NCBI RefSeq assembly: GCF_000737695.1
Contig: NZ_JPRM01000004.1
Location: 1 to 64,000 of the forward strand
Length of the DNA: 64,000 bases
Direction: 5' to 3'
Source of the DNA: Flavobacterium hydatis
Lineage (GTDB): Bacteria; Bacteroidota; Bacteroidia; Flavobacteriales; Flavobacteriaceae
A program made the translations under genes and the position numbers. Positions 25,337 through 34,912 of the stretch are shown here, piece after piece. Each line of letters starts with the position of its first letter. The first letter of the stretch is position 1. The notes beneath the pieces were generated by a model. It ran no database searches. It worked only from the letters and a program-made list of their open reading frames with translations, and was not told the DNA's origin.

Positions 25337-26736
25337 GAAAAATCTATTTAATTTTGTTGTTAGCAGTATCTATTTCTGGAATGGCACAGAATAAACAAAT
25401 ACTGTATAATTTCTCTTCAATTCCGCAATCGTTACTAGTAAATCCAGGAACAGATGTTGCGTATAAGTTTTATTTTGGAGTTCCGTTGTTATCTGGTATT
25501 TCGGCAAATGTTGGTTCAAGCAGTTTTTCGGCTTACGATTTATTTGCAAATAATGGAGTCGACTTTAATACCAAGCTAAGAAATGCAGTAAACAAAGCAT
25601 CCAAAAATGATAAGGTTTCAGTTAATCAACAACTCGAATTGTTTTCAGGAGGATTCAAGGTTGGAGGTCGAGAAAGTAAAGCCTACGTTTCATTTGGAGT
25701 GTATCAGGAAGCAGACTTTTTTATGTATGTTCCTAAAGATTTGGCATTATTAGCATTAGATGGAAATCAAAAATATATCGGAAAATCATTCGATTTGAGT
25801 CAACTAAGTGTAAAGGCCGAAGTACTTTCAGTTTTTCATATAGGATACCACAAAAAAGTAAGCGATAAGTTAGTTTTAGGAGGTCGAGCCAAATTATATT
25901 CAAGCGGATTAAACGCAACTTCTACCAAGAATTCAGGATACATTTATACAGGAAGGTCAAACACAACAATGTATAACCAAATTATATCTTCTAATTTAGA
26001 ATTAAAAACCTCAGGAATTGCCGAATATCGTGAAGATGATTATAATGGAAGTGTCGCTTCAGACATTGCACATAAAACTTTCTTGGGAGGAGGAAATTAC
26101 GGCCTCGGTTTTGATGCGGGGATAACCTATTATCCTAAAAAAAACATTCAATTCACGGCAAGTATCATCGATGTAGGATTTATTCGCCATAGCAAAGAAG
26201 TAGAGAATCTTACCTACAAAGGGTATTACCAATACGAAGGCGTAAATCCTAATTTTACCAATCCCGAAAAACCAGAAAATGTATTCGATGAGTTCGAAGC
26301 AGCAATACCACGCGACACACTTTATGGTAAATACACCACTTGGCGACCAGTAAAATTTAACTCTTCATTTCAGTATTCTTTCGGAGAATCCAGATCCGAC
26401 GAAGAATGCAATTGTGTCTCAAAGGGCGAAACCGAATATCTTAATGGAGTAGGAGCACAATTATTTGCGATGTCTACACCTAGAACGCCATTGGTCGCTT
26501 TAACAGCTTTTTATAGACGTACCCTTTTCGAAAATCTTCAGGTAAAAGCAACTTATACTATAGATTCTTATTCTTCAAAAAACATAGGATTCGGGCTTTC
26601 AACAAATCTTGGCAAGTTTAATTTATACGCCATGGTCGATAATATTCTGGAATACAAGGACATTACAAAAGCCAATAGTGCCACGTTTCAATTTGGACTT
26701 AATTTTATTTTCAAAGAAAATTCTGAATACTATTAA
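25333..26736 (+). CDS. DUF5723-family outer-membrane protein
   Basis: A 467-residue exported protein: signal peptide 1-18 (LLLAVSISGMAQ) then an alternating beta pattern ending in aromatic FGLNFIFKENSEYY, as in outer-membrane barrels. The start NKQILYNFSSIPQSLLVNPG and the GFDAGITYYPKKNIQFTASI segment fit DUF5723 proteins of Bacteroidota. It is coupled to the lipoprotein gene by a four-base overlap. Function unknown; not a TonB receptor, as no plug domain is present. Confidence 0.8.
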   Translation: MRKIYLILLLAVSISGMAQNKQILYNFSSIPQSLLVNPGTDVAYKFYFGVPLLSGISANVGSSSFSAYDLFANNGVDFNTKLRNAVNKASKNDKVSVNQQLELFSGGFKVGGRESKAYVSFGVYQEADFFMYVPKDLALLALDGNQKYIGKSFDLSQLSVKAEVLSVFHIGYHKKVSDKLVLGGRAKLYSSGLNATSTKNSGYIYTGRSNTTMYNQIISSNLELKTSGIAEYREDDYNGSVASDIAHKTFLGGGNYGLGFDAGITYYPKKNIQFTASIIDVGFIRHSKEVENLTYKGYYQYEGVNPNFTNPEKPENVFDEFEAAIPRDTLYGKYTTWRPVKFNSSFQYSFGESRSDEECNCVSKGETEYLNGVGAQLFAMSTPRTPLVALTAFYRRTLFENLQVKATYTIDSYSSKNIGFGLSTNLGKFNLYAMVDNILEYKDITKANSATFQFGLNFIFKENSEYY

Positions 26737-26749
26737 GTTATTTTTTTTA

Positions 26750-26832
26750 AGGAGCTAATCCGGCTATTCGCTATAATCTTTATTGTTTTAAAGAAAAACA
26801 ATAAAGGATTTTCGCTACTATCCGGGCTAGGA
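26750..26832. repeat. Flavobacterium-type hairpin repeat element
   Basis: The stretch AGGAGCTAATCCGGCTATTCG ... TTTTCGCTACTATCCGGGCTAG has a central 12-bp stem, CTTTATTGTTTT (26778-26789) against AAAACAATAAAG (26795-26806), with a five-base loop. The flanks repeat the pattern GCTATNCG / CGCTACTATCC. From memory this layout (GGAGCT, GCTAT-CG, AATCTTT hairpin AAAGGATTTTCGCT, GGGCTAGG) recurs in flavobacterial genomes. It lies downstream of the DUF5723 gene and may also end its transcript. Confidence 0.55.
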
Positions 26833-26934
26833 CAGCTGTAGTTTTTATGGCTTTTTTTATAGAAAATATCTATCAGAAATTATTAAAACTAAAATTTCTG
26901 AATAGCATAACGTAAATGTTTTCAATTTATTTAC

Positions 26935-26942
26935 TATATTTG
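26935..26942 (+). promoter_or_regulatory. -7 box of guaB
   Basis: TATATTTG matches TAnnTTTG exactly, 26 bases before the ATG at 26969. Confidence 0.55.
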
Positions 26943-26968
26943 CACGCAATTCAACTAGAAATTGCACC

Positions 26969-28441
26969 ATGATAGCACACAACTCCAAGATTATCGGCGA
27001 AGGTTTAACTTACGACGATGTATTATTAGTACCTAACTACTCGAATGTGCTTCCTCGCGAAGTGAGCATAAAATCAAAATTTTCTCGAAATATTACACTA
27101 AACGTTCCAATCGTATCTGCTGCTATGGATACCGTTACCGAAAGTGCAATGGCAATTGCTATGGCACAAGAAGGAGGAATAGGTGTTTTGCATAAAAACA
27201 TGACCATCGAGCAACAAGCTGGCAAAGTACGTAAAGTAAAACGTGCAGAGTCAGGAATGATTATCGATCCGGTTACATTACCATTAAGTTCTACAATTGC
27301 CGATGCAAAAATGGCAATGAAAGAATTCGGAATTGGAGGAATCCCAATTGTTGACGAAAACAGAATCCTAAAAGGAATTGTTACTAATCGTGACTTACGT
27401 TTCGAAAAAAATGGAACAAGACCAATTGTAGAAGTTATGACAAGCCAAAATTTGGTAACCGTAGCCGAAGGAACTTCACTAGAACAAGCCGAAGTAGTTT
27501 TACAAGGACACAAAATCGAAAAATTACCAGTTGTTAATGCTAACTATGAATTAGTTGGGTTAATTACTTTTAGAGATATTACTAAACTTACTCAAAAACC
27601 AATTGCTAACAAAGATGTTTTTGGTCGTTTAAGAGTAGCTGCTGCAATTGGAGTTACTGGTGATGCGGTACAAAGAGCAGAAGCATTAGTTGCTGCGGGA
27701 GTAGATGCTATTATCATCGATACAGCGCACGGACATACAGAAGGTGTTGTAAATACCTTAAAAGAAGTAAAATCAAAATTCCCGCAAATAGATGTAATTG
27801 TTGGAAACATTGCAACTCCAGAAGCTGCTAAATATTTAGTAGAAAACGGTGCCGATGGTGTAAAAGTAGGTATTGGACCTGGTTCAATCTGTACAACACG
27901 TATCGTAGCAGGAGTTGGATTTCCTCAATTCTCGGCAGTCTTAGAAGTTGCTGCAGCAATCAAAGGATCTGGTGTACCAGTAATTGCCGATGGTGGAATA
28001 CGTTATACAGGAGATATTCCTAAAGCAATAGCTGCTGGAGCCGACTGTGTAATGTTAGGATCATTACTTGCAGGAACAAAAGAATCTCCAGGAGAAACGA
28101 TTATCTTCGAAGGAAGAAAATTCAAATCTTACCGCGGAATGGGTTCTGTTGAAGCTATGCAAACGGGATCAAAAGATCGTTATTTCCAAGATGTTGAAGA
28201 CGACGTTAAAAAATTAGTTCCAGAAGGAATTGTAGGTCGTGTTCCTTACAAAGGAGAATTAAACGAAAGTATGCTTCAGTTTATCGGAGGACTTCGTGCA
28301 GGAATGGGATATTGCGGATCTAAAGATATTCCTACTCTACAAGAGTCAGGACGTTTTGTTAGAATCACTTCTAGCGGAATCACAGAGAGTCATCCTCACA
28401 ACGTAACAATTACTAAAGAAGCTCCAAATTACTCAAGATAA
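26969..28441 (+). CDS. guaB: IMP dehydrogenase
   Basis: A 490-residue enzyme converting IMP to XMP with NAD+, the committed step of GMP synthesis. The catalytic loop [17 protein letters not shown] holds the active-site cysteine. Two CBS domains are inserted at about 95-205 ([32 protein letters not shown]). [23 protein letters not shown] near the N-terminus and the [21 protein letters not shown] phosphate-binding strand are diagnostic. Length and order are as in other bacterial GuaB. Own promoter and terminator. Confidence 0.97.
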   Translation: MIAHNSKIIGEGLTYDDVLLVPNYSNVLPREVSIKSKFSRNITLNVPIVSAAMDTVTESAMAIAMAQEGGIGVLHKNMTIEQQAGKVRKVKRAESGMIIDPVTLPLSSTIADAKMAMKEFGIGGIPIVDENRILKGIVTNRDLRFEKNGTRPIVEVMTSQNLVTVAEGTSLEQAEVVLQGHKIEKLPVVNANYELVGLITFRDITKLTQKPIANKDVFGRLRVAAAIGVTGDAVQRAEALVAAGVDAIIIDTAHGHTEGVVNTLKEVKSKFPQIDVIVGNIATPEAAKYLVENGADGVKVGIGPGSICTTRIVAGVGFPQFSAVLEVAAAIKGSGVPVIADGGIRYTGDIPKAIAAGADCVMLGSLLAGTKESPGETIIFEGRKFKSYRGMGSVEAMQTGSKDRYFQDVEDDVKKLVPEGIVGRVPYKGELNESMLQFIGGLRAGMGYCGSKDIPTLQESGRFVRITSSGITESHPHNVTITKEAPNYSR

Positions 28442-28463
28442 TCCAGAGCGTTCTATATAAAAC

Positions 28464-28499
28464 AAAAGGCATAAGATTAGTTTCTTATGCCTTTTTTAT
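28464..28499 (+). terminator. guaB terminator
   Basis: AAAAGGCATAAGA (28464-28476) pairs with TCTTATGCCTTTT (28483-28495), loop six bases, followed by TTTT. It also bounds the hyp genes that end at 28559 on the other strand. Confidence 0.85.
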
Positions 28500-28558
28500 T
28501 TTATCTAAAAACAATAATTATTTCAAAATAGAAACTGATTATATTAAAACTAAAATGA

Positions 28559-29572
28559 TTAACAAATTCTAGGCAATTGTTCGCCTATTAATGGAGACAA
28601 AACCCTTTTGCCGCCAAAAGCACTTTCTACAATAATTTTTGAAGGATGGTCTTGAGTTACAAAACCTATGCAAGAAGCATTTGGATTTGTTTTTTGTAAA
28701 ATAGCTAGAACTTCGTCTTTAATATCAGCATCAACAATACAAACAAATATGCCCTCATTGGCTACATATAAAGGATCTAAGCCCAATAATTCGCAGGCAC
28801 TTCTTACTTGGTTTTCTACATTTATATTTTCATCAAGAAGATTCATTCCAAAATTGCTTTCGGTTACAATTTCGTGCAATACAGAGGCTAATCCTCCACG
28901 AGTTGCATCTCTTAAGAAATGAATTTTATTGCCATGTTTCTCAATCAATTCAAGAACAATCTCATTTAAGTTAGTTGTATCGCTCAGAATATCACTTTCA
29001 AACTGAAGACCTTCACGTTCAGACATAATTGCCATTCCGTGGGATGCTATAGCGCCATTAACAAGTATGGCATCATTTTCAAGAATATTTCTAATTTTTA
29101 TATCGGCCTTTTCATGTATAATACCAATCCCAGAAGTATTGATGTAAATTTTATCCCCTTTTCCTCGTTCAACCACTTTAGTGTCTCCAGTAACAATAAA
29201 AACACCAGCTTTGTCTGCTGCCGATTTTATCGATTTAATAATCTGAGTAAATTCGTCTAAACTAAAACCTTCTTCGATTATTAGTGATAAGGAGAGATAT
29301 TTAGGAATCGCGCCACACATAGATAAGTCATTTACTGTTCCGTTTACAGCAAGTTCGCCAATGTTTCCACCCTTAAAAAAGATAGGAGAGATAACATAAC
29401 TATCAGTCGAAAAAGCCAAATTACCTTGTAAATTTATAAACGCACCATCATGACGAACATCTAAAATATCGTTTTTTAAAATCTTTAAAATAACATCATT
29501 TAATAATTGTGTCATGTGTTCTCCGCCACTACCATGATGGAGATAAATCGCTTCACTGTTAGAACTTTCCAT
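28559..29572 (-). CDS. hypE: Hydrogenase maturation protein HypE
   Basis: A 337-residue PurM-type ATPase that dehydrates a carbamoyl group on its C-terminal cysteine to a thiocyanate, the source of the active-site cyanide ligands. The C-terminus is PRIC as required. HHGSGGEHM at the start, VNGTVNDLSMCGAIPKYLS, IVTGDTKVVERG and LRDATRGGLASVLHEI are family motifs. It lies nine bases after hypC in the leftward hypA-B-C-E operon and works with HypF, encoded on the opposite strand, to make the CN group. Confidence 0.96.
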   Translation of the reverse strand: MESSNSEAIYLHHGSGGEHMTQLLNDVILKILKNDILDVRHDGAFINLQGNLAFSTDSYVISPIFFKGGNIGELAVNGTVNDLSMCGAIPKYLSLSLIIEEGFSLDEFTQIIKSIKSAADKAGVFIVTGDTKVVERGKGDKIYINTSGIGIIHEKADIKIRNILENDAILVNGAIASHGMAIMSEREGLQFESDILSDTTNLNEIVLELIEKHGNKIHFLRDATRGGLASVLHEIVTESNFGMNLLDENINVENQVRSACELLGLDPLYVANEGIFVCIVDADIKDEVLAILQKTNPNASCIGFVTQDHPSKIIVESAFGGKRVLSPLIGEQLPRIC

Positions 29573-29581
29573 CTTTTATAT

Positions 29582-29818
29582 TTAAATTTCTTCTCCCATT
29601 TGCTTTAAAACTTCCATAGTTCGTTTAGCTTCTTCTTCATTAATAATACCTATGGCAGCACCTACGTGTACCAAAACATAATCGCCTTCTTTGGCTTCGG
29701 GAACAAGAGTTAGGTTAACCTCTTTAATAATTCCTTCAAACGAAACTTCACCTATTCTAAAAGTTTCATCAAGTTGTATCGTTACTTTTTTAAGTAAACC
29801 AGGGATTGCTAAACACAT
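29582..29818 (-). CDS. hypC: Hydrogenase maturation chaperone HypC
   Basis: A 78-residue protein beginning MCLAIPGLLKK. The N-terminal cysteine carries the Fe(CN)2CO precursor with HypD and delivers it to the large subunit. The EGDYVLVHVGAAIGIINEEEA strand is typical. Only one HypC/HybG-type gene is seen in the locus, consistent with a single hydrogenase. Spacing of four bases to hypB and nine to hypE. Confidence 0.95.
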   Translation of the reverse strand: MCLAIPGLLKKVTIQLDETFRIGEVSFEGIIKEVNLTLVPEAKEGDYVLVHVGAAIGIINEEEAKRTMEVLKQMGEEI

Positions 29819-29822
29819 ACGA

Positions 29823-30701
29823 TTATTGGTTTATTGATTGAGTTAAATATTTATACCACGCTTCCAGACCTTCTCCGGATGTGGTAGAAACTTCAAAAAA
29901 CTCTAATTTAGGATTCACTTTTCTGGCATATTCTTTTAATTTTTCTAAGTCAAATTTTAAATACGGCAGCAAATCTATTTTGTTAATGATACAAACTTGC
30001 GAGCCATAAAACATATCAGGATATTTAAGGGGTTTGTCCTCACCTTCAGTTACGGATATGATTACAATACGTTTAGATTCTCCTAAATCAAACATCGCAG
30101 GGCAAACTAGATTCCCAACATTTTCGATCATCATAATCGAATCTTGTTTAGGTTTTAGTTCCTTAACAGCTCTCGAAATCATCTCACTATCAAGATGGCA
30201 TCCTTTTCCAGTATTTATTTGAATCACAGGAACATTAAGCTTATGAATCCTGTCTGCATCATTTGTTGTTTGTTGATCACCTTCAATAACCGAGAAAGTT
30301 ATTTTGCTTTTTAAATCGGTTATTGTTCGCTCTAATAAAGATGTTTTTCCTGATCCGGGAGAGCTCACTAAATTGATTGAAAAAATATTTAAAGCTTCAA
30401 AAAAACCTCTGTTCCTTTCGGCAGTTAATTGGTTTTTATGCAAAATATCTTTTTCTAATTGTATCACACTTATCTCGTGACTATGATTGTGAGAGTGACT
30501 GTGCCCATGATGGCTATGATCATGAAAGTGATCATGGTCATGATTGTGGTCATGATTGTGGTCGTCATGATCGTGGTCATGATGTAACTCATTATTATGA
30601 TGGTGATGAAAACTACCATTATTAGAATGATTCTGTTTTTCTCCCATCTTAGTATATTTTATTTCATTTTCATCAGAACTACATCCGCAAGTGGTACACA
30701 T
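29823..30701 (-). CDS. hypB: Hydrogenase nickel-insertion GTPase HypB, histidine-rich
   Basis: A 292-residue GTPase. It starts MCTTCGCSS, the high-affinity nickel site (CxxCGC) known from E. coli HypB. Residues about 30-76 hold a very long histidine/aspartate tract, a nickel-storage feature of many HypB proteins. The G domain has SSPGSGKTSLLE (P-loop), NVGNLVCPAMFDLG and INKIDLLPYLKFD (guanine specificity). It transfers Ni2+ to HypA and the large subunit. Located five bases downstream of hypA. The tract makes the DNA at about 30475-30610 low in complexity. Confidence 0.96.
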   Translation of the reverse strand: MCTTCGCSSDENEIKYTKMGEKQNHSNNGSFHHHHNNELHHDHDHDDHNHDHNHDHDHFHDHSHHGHSHSHNHSHEISVIQLEKDILHKNQLTAERNRGFFEALNIFSINLVSSPGSGKTSLLERTITDLKSKITFSVIEGDQQTTNDADRIHKLNVPVIQINTGKGCHLDSEMISRAVKELKPKQDSIMMIENVGNLVCPAMFDLGESKRIVIISVTEGEDKPLKYPDMFYGSQVCIINKIDLLPYLKFDLEKLKEYARKVNPKLEFFEVSTTSGEGLEAWYKYLTQSINQ

Positions 30702-30706
30702 AATTT

Positions 30707-31048
30707 TTATTTTATAATTAACTTTTTAATTTTTAATTCCTTGCCAGTCAGAATTTCTTTGAAAGGACTATTACAATTGGAACAACTATCAAATATTTTT
30801 TCGATAAAAAATTCATGATTGCATTCTGCGCATTTTGCTTTTCCGATAGGCTCGTCAATAAATAATTTGGCATCAACCAAAACACTTCTATAAATACCTA
30901 ATGGCCAAACAAAATGGAAAGAATCTAGCTCTACTCCAGACAATTTTCCTATTTCAAGATAAATTTCTAGGACCCTTTCTGCTTTTATTTTCTCAACTTC
31001 TTGTTGAGCCGTTTTTACTATTGATGAAACAATGGAAAGTTCGTGCAT
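30707..31048 (-). CDS. hypA: Hydrogenase nickel-insertion protein HypA
   Basis: A 113-residue zinc and nickel metallochaperone. MHELSI at the N-terminus supplies the nickel-binding histidine 2. The zinc site is formed by CAEC and CSNC (about residues 73-76 and 91-94). It heads the leftward hypA-B-C-E operon, which is divergent from hyaA across a 199-base region containing a palindrome. Works with HypB and probably with the NicO-type importer at the far end of the locus. Confidence 0.95.
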   Translation of the reverse strand: MHELSIVSSIVKTAQQEVEKIKAERVLEIYLEIGKLSGVELDSFHFVWPLGIYRSVLVDAKLFIDEPIGKAKCAECNHEFFIEKIFDSCSNCNSPFKEILTGKELKIKKLIIK

Positions 31049-31113
31049 GCAAATAATATTTTAATACAATAAAAATTTGAGGGTCAATTTAAGTTTATTA
31101 AAAGATTCATATT

Positions 31114-31127
31114 ATGACAATTATCAT
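31114..31127. promoter_or_regulatory. FNR/CRP-like inverted repeat between hypA and hyaA
   Basis: ATGACAATTATCAT is a palindrome at 12 of 14 positions. The core TGAC-AATT-ATCA differs by one base from the TGAT-N4-ATCA core of FNR sites. It sits in the divergent region, 66 bases from hypA and 121 from hyaA. TGTATTTG at 31127-31134 and AAAATTTG at 31150-31157 are one-mismatch -7 boxes just to its right for the hya direction. Confidence 0.4.
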
Positions 31128-31247
31128 GTATTTGTAGGAAAAATAAAATAAAATTTGATGTTCTCATTTTTAAAGAAAAAGTATTAATTGAGAGGAAGCA
31201 GTGTTCTAAGTTTAAGGGGTATGATGAGTTTTAAAAACTAATTAAGA

Positions 31248-32372
31248 ATGAAGGATAAAGACAAAGTTAATGAGACCTATTATAGTAGTATAGAAAGACA
31301 GGGATATAATAGGAGAGATTTTTTAAAATTTGTTGCTTATATAGGAGCTTACATGGGGGTAGAGAGTTCTGCAATAGGTCAAATTACAAAGGCACTAGAG
31401 CGGACACCCAGATTGCCTGTTATTTGGGAACACTTTCAGGAATGTACCTGTTGTAGCGAATCATTTATTCGTTCAGATCACCCTATTGTGGCAGATATTA
31501 TTTTGGATAAAATTTCATTAGACTATACCTTAACGCTAATGGCTGCTTCGGGGCATCAGGCAGAAGCCGCTAAAAAAGCGACGATGGATAAGTATAAAGG
31601 AGAATATATCCTTTGTGTAGAAGGATCGATACCTCTTGGTGCCGACGGAAATTATTGCTGTATAGGAGGAAGAAGTGCTGTAGAGATACTTAAAGAATCG
31701 GCTGCAGGAGCCAAAGCAATAATAGCTTGGGGAAGTTGTGCAACATCAGGATGTGTTCAGGCAGCAAAACCAAATCCTACAGGAGCTGTACCAATTAATA
31801 AAATCATTACCGATAAACCAATAATTAATGTCCCAGGTTGTCCGCCAATTGGCGAAGTTATGGCAGGGATTATTGTACATATTGTTGCTTTTGGAAAAAT
31901 GCCAGAATTAGATAATGCAGGTAGACCAAAAGCATTTTATTCAAAAAGAGTTCATGACAGTTGCTACCGCCGCCCTTATTTTGATGCGGGATTATTTGTT
32001 GAAAATTTTGACGATGAAAACGCAAAAAAAGGATATTGCTTATACAAAGTGGGTTGCAAAGGACCAAGTACTTACAACGCTTGTGGTAATATGAAATGGA
32101 ATGGAGGAGTAAGTTACCCAATTCAGTCTGGACATGGTTGTTTAGGTTGTAGTGCCAAAGATTTTTGGGATGCAGGAAGTTTTTATTCCAGAGATTTATC
32201 TATAGGAGGCGATGTCGAATCAAATGCTGATACATTAGGAAAAGTAGCTCTTGGAGCAACTGCAGTAGGAATTGGAGTTCATGCGATTCTAGCTAATGCA
32301 TCCAAAAGGAAAGAATTAAAAGATGGGATTGACCAGGGTATTGAAAATGAAAAAAAATTAGAGGATTTATAA
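31248..32372 (+). CDS. hyaA: [NiFe] hydrogenase small subunit, oxygen-tolerant group 1d type
   Basis: A 374-residue electron-transfer subunit. A Tat signal (NRRDFLKF, residues 21-28) starts it; a hydrophobic helix near the end (TLGKVALGATAVGIGVHAIL) anchors it. Proximal cluster ligands lie in ECTCCS (C66, C69) and GSCATSGC (C164). C68 and C169 are the two extra cysteines that, in oxygen-tolerant enzymes such as E. coli Hyd-1, make the unusual 4Fe-3S cluster; standard enzymes have glycines there. PGCPPIG and GHGCLGCS provide further ligands, the latter for the medial/distal clusters. First gene of the hyaABCD-hypF-fkbp-hypD-nicO unit. Confidence 0.95.
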   Translation: MKDKDKVNETYYSSIERQGYNRRDFLKFVAYIGAYMGVESSAIGQITKALERTPRLPVIWEHFQECTCCSESFIRSDHPIVADIILDKISLDYTLTLMAASGHQAEAAKKATMDKYKGEYILCVEGSIPLGADGNYCCIGGRSAVEILKESAAGAKAIIAWGSCATSGCVQAAKPNPTGAVPINKIITDKPIINVPGCPPIGEVMAGIIVHIVAFGKMPELDNAGRPKAFYSKRVHDSCYRRPYFDAGLFVENFDDENAKKGYCLYKVGCKGPSTYNACGNMKWNGGVSYPIQSGHGCLGCSAKDFWDAGSFYSRDLSIGGDVESNADTLGKVALGATAVGIGVHAILANASKRKELKDGIDQGIENEKKLEDL

Positions 32373-32388
32373 TTAAATAAATAGAAAA

Positions 32389-34125
32389 ATGTCAGAAAGA
32401 ATAGTTGTAGATCCCATTACAAGAATAGAAGGGCATCTTAGAGCCGAAGTAGAGATATCAGATGGAACTATAAAAGAAGCTTTTTTATCCTCGACTATGG
32501 TTAGAGGACTTGAAAATATTGTTAAAGATAGAAACCCAAAAGATGTTTGGGCTTTTGTACAACGCACTTGCGGAGTTTGTACGGCTTCGCACGCCACAGC
32601 ATCCATACGTGCTGTTGAGGATGCATTAGGAATTGTAGTTCCTCCAAATGCAGAGATGGTTCGAAATATTATGCTTGGAGCTTTATACTTGCATGATCAC
32701 GTAGTTCATTTTTATCATCTTCACGCATTTGATTGGGTAGATGTAATAAGTGGGCTAAATGCAGATCCGGTAAAAACTTCTCAATTGGCACAATCTATTT
32801 CAAATTGGCCAAAAAGCTCACCAGGATATTTCTCGGATTTACAAAAAAGACTCAAAAGATTTGTAGAGAGTGGTCAATTAGGAATTTTTGCCAATGGTTA
32901 TTGGGGGCATCCACAAATGAAATTATCACCCGAAGCCAATTTGATGGCAACAGCACACTATCTAGAAGCCTTAGAATGGCAAAAAGAAATAGTGAAAGTA
33001 CATGCTATTTTTGGAGGTAAAAACCCGCATCCTAATTTTCTGGTAGGAGGAATGGCTTGCTCAATTAACCTAGATGATGCAAGTGGATTAAATGCAGAAA
33101 GGCTGGCGTATGTTAGACAACTTCTGGAAGATGGAAAAAGATTTGTAGAACAGGTATATGTTCCAGATGTAATTGCGATTGCAGGGTTTTATAAAGATTG
33201 GGGAGCTATAGGAGGGTTTCATAATTTCATGTCCTCTAGAGAATTCCCAATGCAAGGGCATAATAACACAAACGATATTAATTTTAAATTTCCGTCGGGA
33301 GTTATTTTAAATAAGGATTTATCGAGGCTTCATGATTTAGATTTAAGAGATTTAAAAACGGTAGAAGAGTACGTAAATAATTCTTGGTATGATTATGAAG
33401 GAGATGGGAACACAGGAAGACACCCTTGGAGTGGAGAAACAAAAATAAACTATACTGGGCCAAAACCACCTTATACCCATCTAAACGTTGAAGAAAAATA
33501 CAGTTTTATAAAAACACCAAGATGGAAAGGACATGCTATGGAAGTAGGGCCATTAGCAAGAATGTTAGTAGGTTATGCTTCTGGTAGAGAAGAATTTAAA
33601 GATATAGTTGATTCTACTTTATCTAAACTACAAATTCCAGCTGAAGCATTATTCTCAACCTTAGGAAGAACAGCTGCAAGAGCTTTAGAGTCACAACTTG
33701 TTGCTAATTGGAATTTAGAATTTTTTGATACTTTGATCGAAAATATTAAAAAAGGAGATACCAATATTGCAAATACAGAAAAGTGGGAAACATCTACTTG
33801 GCCAAAAGAGTCAAAAGGAGTTGGTATTGTCGAAGCGCCTCGAGGATCTTTAAGCCACTGGATTGTTATAAAAGATGCCAAAGTTGCTAATTATCAACAA
33901 GTAGTTCCATCTACCTGGAATGCTTCGCCTAGAGATCCAAAAGGACAAAGATCACCTTATGAAAGTTCATTATTAAATACGCCTGTTGCAGATCCGGAAC
34001 TTCCATTAGAAATCATTAGAACGATACATTCCTTTGATCCATGCATTGCGTGTGCGGTGCATTTATATGACGAAAAAGGCGATATAATTAAAGCCGTAAA
34101 CGATATCTCAACTTGTATTAGTTAA
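32389..34125 (+). CDS. hyaB: [NiFe] hydrogenase large subunit
   Basis: A 578-residue catalytic subunit holding the Ni-Fe(CN)2CO centre. Motif L1 RTCGVC (C61, C64) and motif L2 DPCIACAVH (C552, C555) supply the four nickel cysteines. DPITRIEGHLRAEVE at the start is diagnostic. Cleavage after H558 would remove a 20-residue tail once nickel is inserted, the job of the protease encoded two genes downstream. It starts 16 bases after hyaA. The product is carried through the membrane with the Tat-signal-bearing small subunit. Confidence 0.97.
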   Translation: MSERIVVDPITRIEGHLRAEVEISDGTIKEAFLSSTMVRGLENIVKDRNPKDVWAFVQRTCGVCTASHATASIRAVEDALGIVVPPNAEMVRNIMLGALYLHDHVVHFYHLHAFDWVDVISGLNADPVKTSQLAQSISNWPKSSPGYFSDLQKRLKRFVESGQLGIFANGYWGHPQMKLSPEANLMATAHYLEALEWQKEIVKVHAIFGGKNPHPNFLVGGMACSINLDDASGLNAERLAYVRQLLEDGKRFVEQVYVPDVIAIAGFYKDWGAIGGFHNFMSSREFPMQGHNNTNDINFKFPSGVILNKDLSRLHDLDLRDLKTVEEYVNNSWYDYEGDGNTGRHPWSGETKINYTGPKPPYTHLNVEEKYSFIKTPRWKGHAMEVGPLARMLVGYASGREEFKDIVDSTLSKLQIPAEALFSTLGRTAARALESQLVANWNLEFFDTLIENIKKGDTNIANTEKWETSTWPKESKGVGIVEAPRGSLSHWIVIKDAKVANYQQVVPSTWNASPRDPKGQRSPYESSLLNTPVADPELPLEIIRTIHSFDPCIACAVHLYDEKGDIIKAVNDISTCIS

Positions 34126-34140
34126 CATAAAATTAGAGTC

Positions 34141-34905
34141 ATGTCAGTAGAAACTAGTGTTTATAAACGAGCCTACATTTGGGAATTACCAGTGCGTATT
34201 TTTCATTGGGTAAATGCTTTCTCCATCACAATATTAGTTGTTACAGGATTTATTATCGCAAACCCACCAGGAATTATCTCTAATAAAGAAGCTTCAGGGC
34301 AATTTTGGCTTGGGTACATACGCGAGATTCACTTTATAAGTGCTTATTTATTTGTTAGCGTTTTGATTTTGAGAGTTTATTTTGCTTTCAAAGGAAATAA
34401 ATATGCCAATTGGAGAGTTTTTTTTCCATTTAAAAAAGAAGGTTTTGCAAGAATGTGGCATGTAATTAAATATGATATTTTGTTGCAAAACGAAAAAGGG
34501 AATATTGCACCTAACGCTGTTGTAGGACATAACAGCGTTGCAGCCGCTTCTTATTTTTTGATGTTTTTGATGGCTCTTGTTATGATTGCAACTGGCTTTG
34601 CTTTGTATGAACCAGCAGCAACATGGTTCTTGCCAAAGATGTTTGCTTGGGTTCCTAATGTTTTAGGAGGAGATTTTAATGTTAGACTAGTTCATCACTT
34701 TACCACTTGGACTTTTATTCTGTTTGCAATTGTACATATTTATCTAGTTTTTTTTCATGATTGGTTAGAAGGACGTGGAGAAACTTCGGCTATGATTAGT
34801 GGATACAAATTTGTCAATGCAGAAAGAGTTAAAAAAGAAGAGCTAAATCATAAAGAAGAAGCTCAAAAAAGAGAAGTAAACCAAGAAGAAGCTGAAAATT
34901 TATAA
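34141..34905 (+). CDS. hyaC: Ni/Fe-hydrogenase b-type cytochrome subunit
   Basis: A 254-residue membrane protein with four transmembrane helices and histidines for two b haems: RIFHWVNAFSI, REIHFISAYLF, VRLVHHFTTWTF and VHIYLVFFHDW. It anchors the hydrogenase and passes electrons from H2 to quinone. The C-terminal tail is unusually rich in E and K (ERVKKEELNHKEEAQKREVN), likely cytoplasmic. Encoded 15 bases after hyaB and 7 bases before the maturation protease. Confidence 0.94.
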   Translation: MSVETSVYKRAYIWELPVRIFHWVNAFSITILVVTGFIIANPPGIISNKEASGQFWLGYIREIHFISAYLFVSVLILRVYFAFKGNKYANWRVFFPFKKEGFARMWHVIKYDILLQNEKGNIAPNAVVGHNSVAAASYFLMFLMALVMIATGFALYEPAATWFLPKMFAWVPNVLGGDFNVRLVHHFTTWTFILFAIVHIYLVFFHDWLEGRGETSAMISGYKFVNAERVKKEELNHKEEAQKREVNQEEAENL

Positions 34906-34912
34906 AAAAATA

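Noticed and set aside
27037..27513. Minus-strand ORF of 158 codons
   Set aside because: Shadow of guaB; composition follows from the codon use of the real gene.
30377..30625. An ORF rich in D, H and G opposite the HypB histidine tract
   Set aside because: It is the complement of the low-complexity CAT/GAC repeats coding the histidine/aspartate tract of HypB; no start context or family resemblance.
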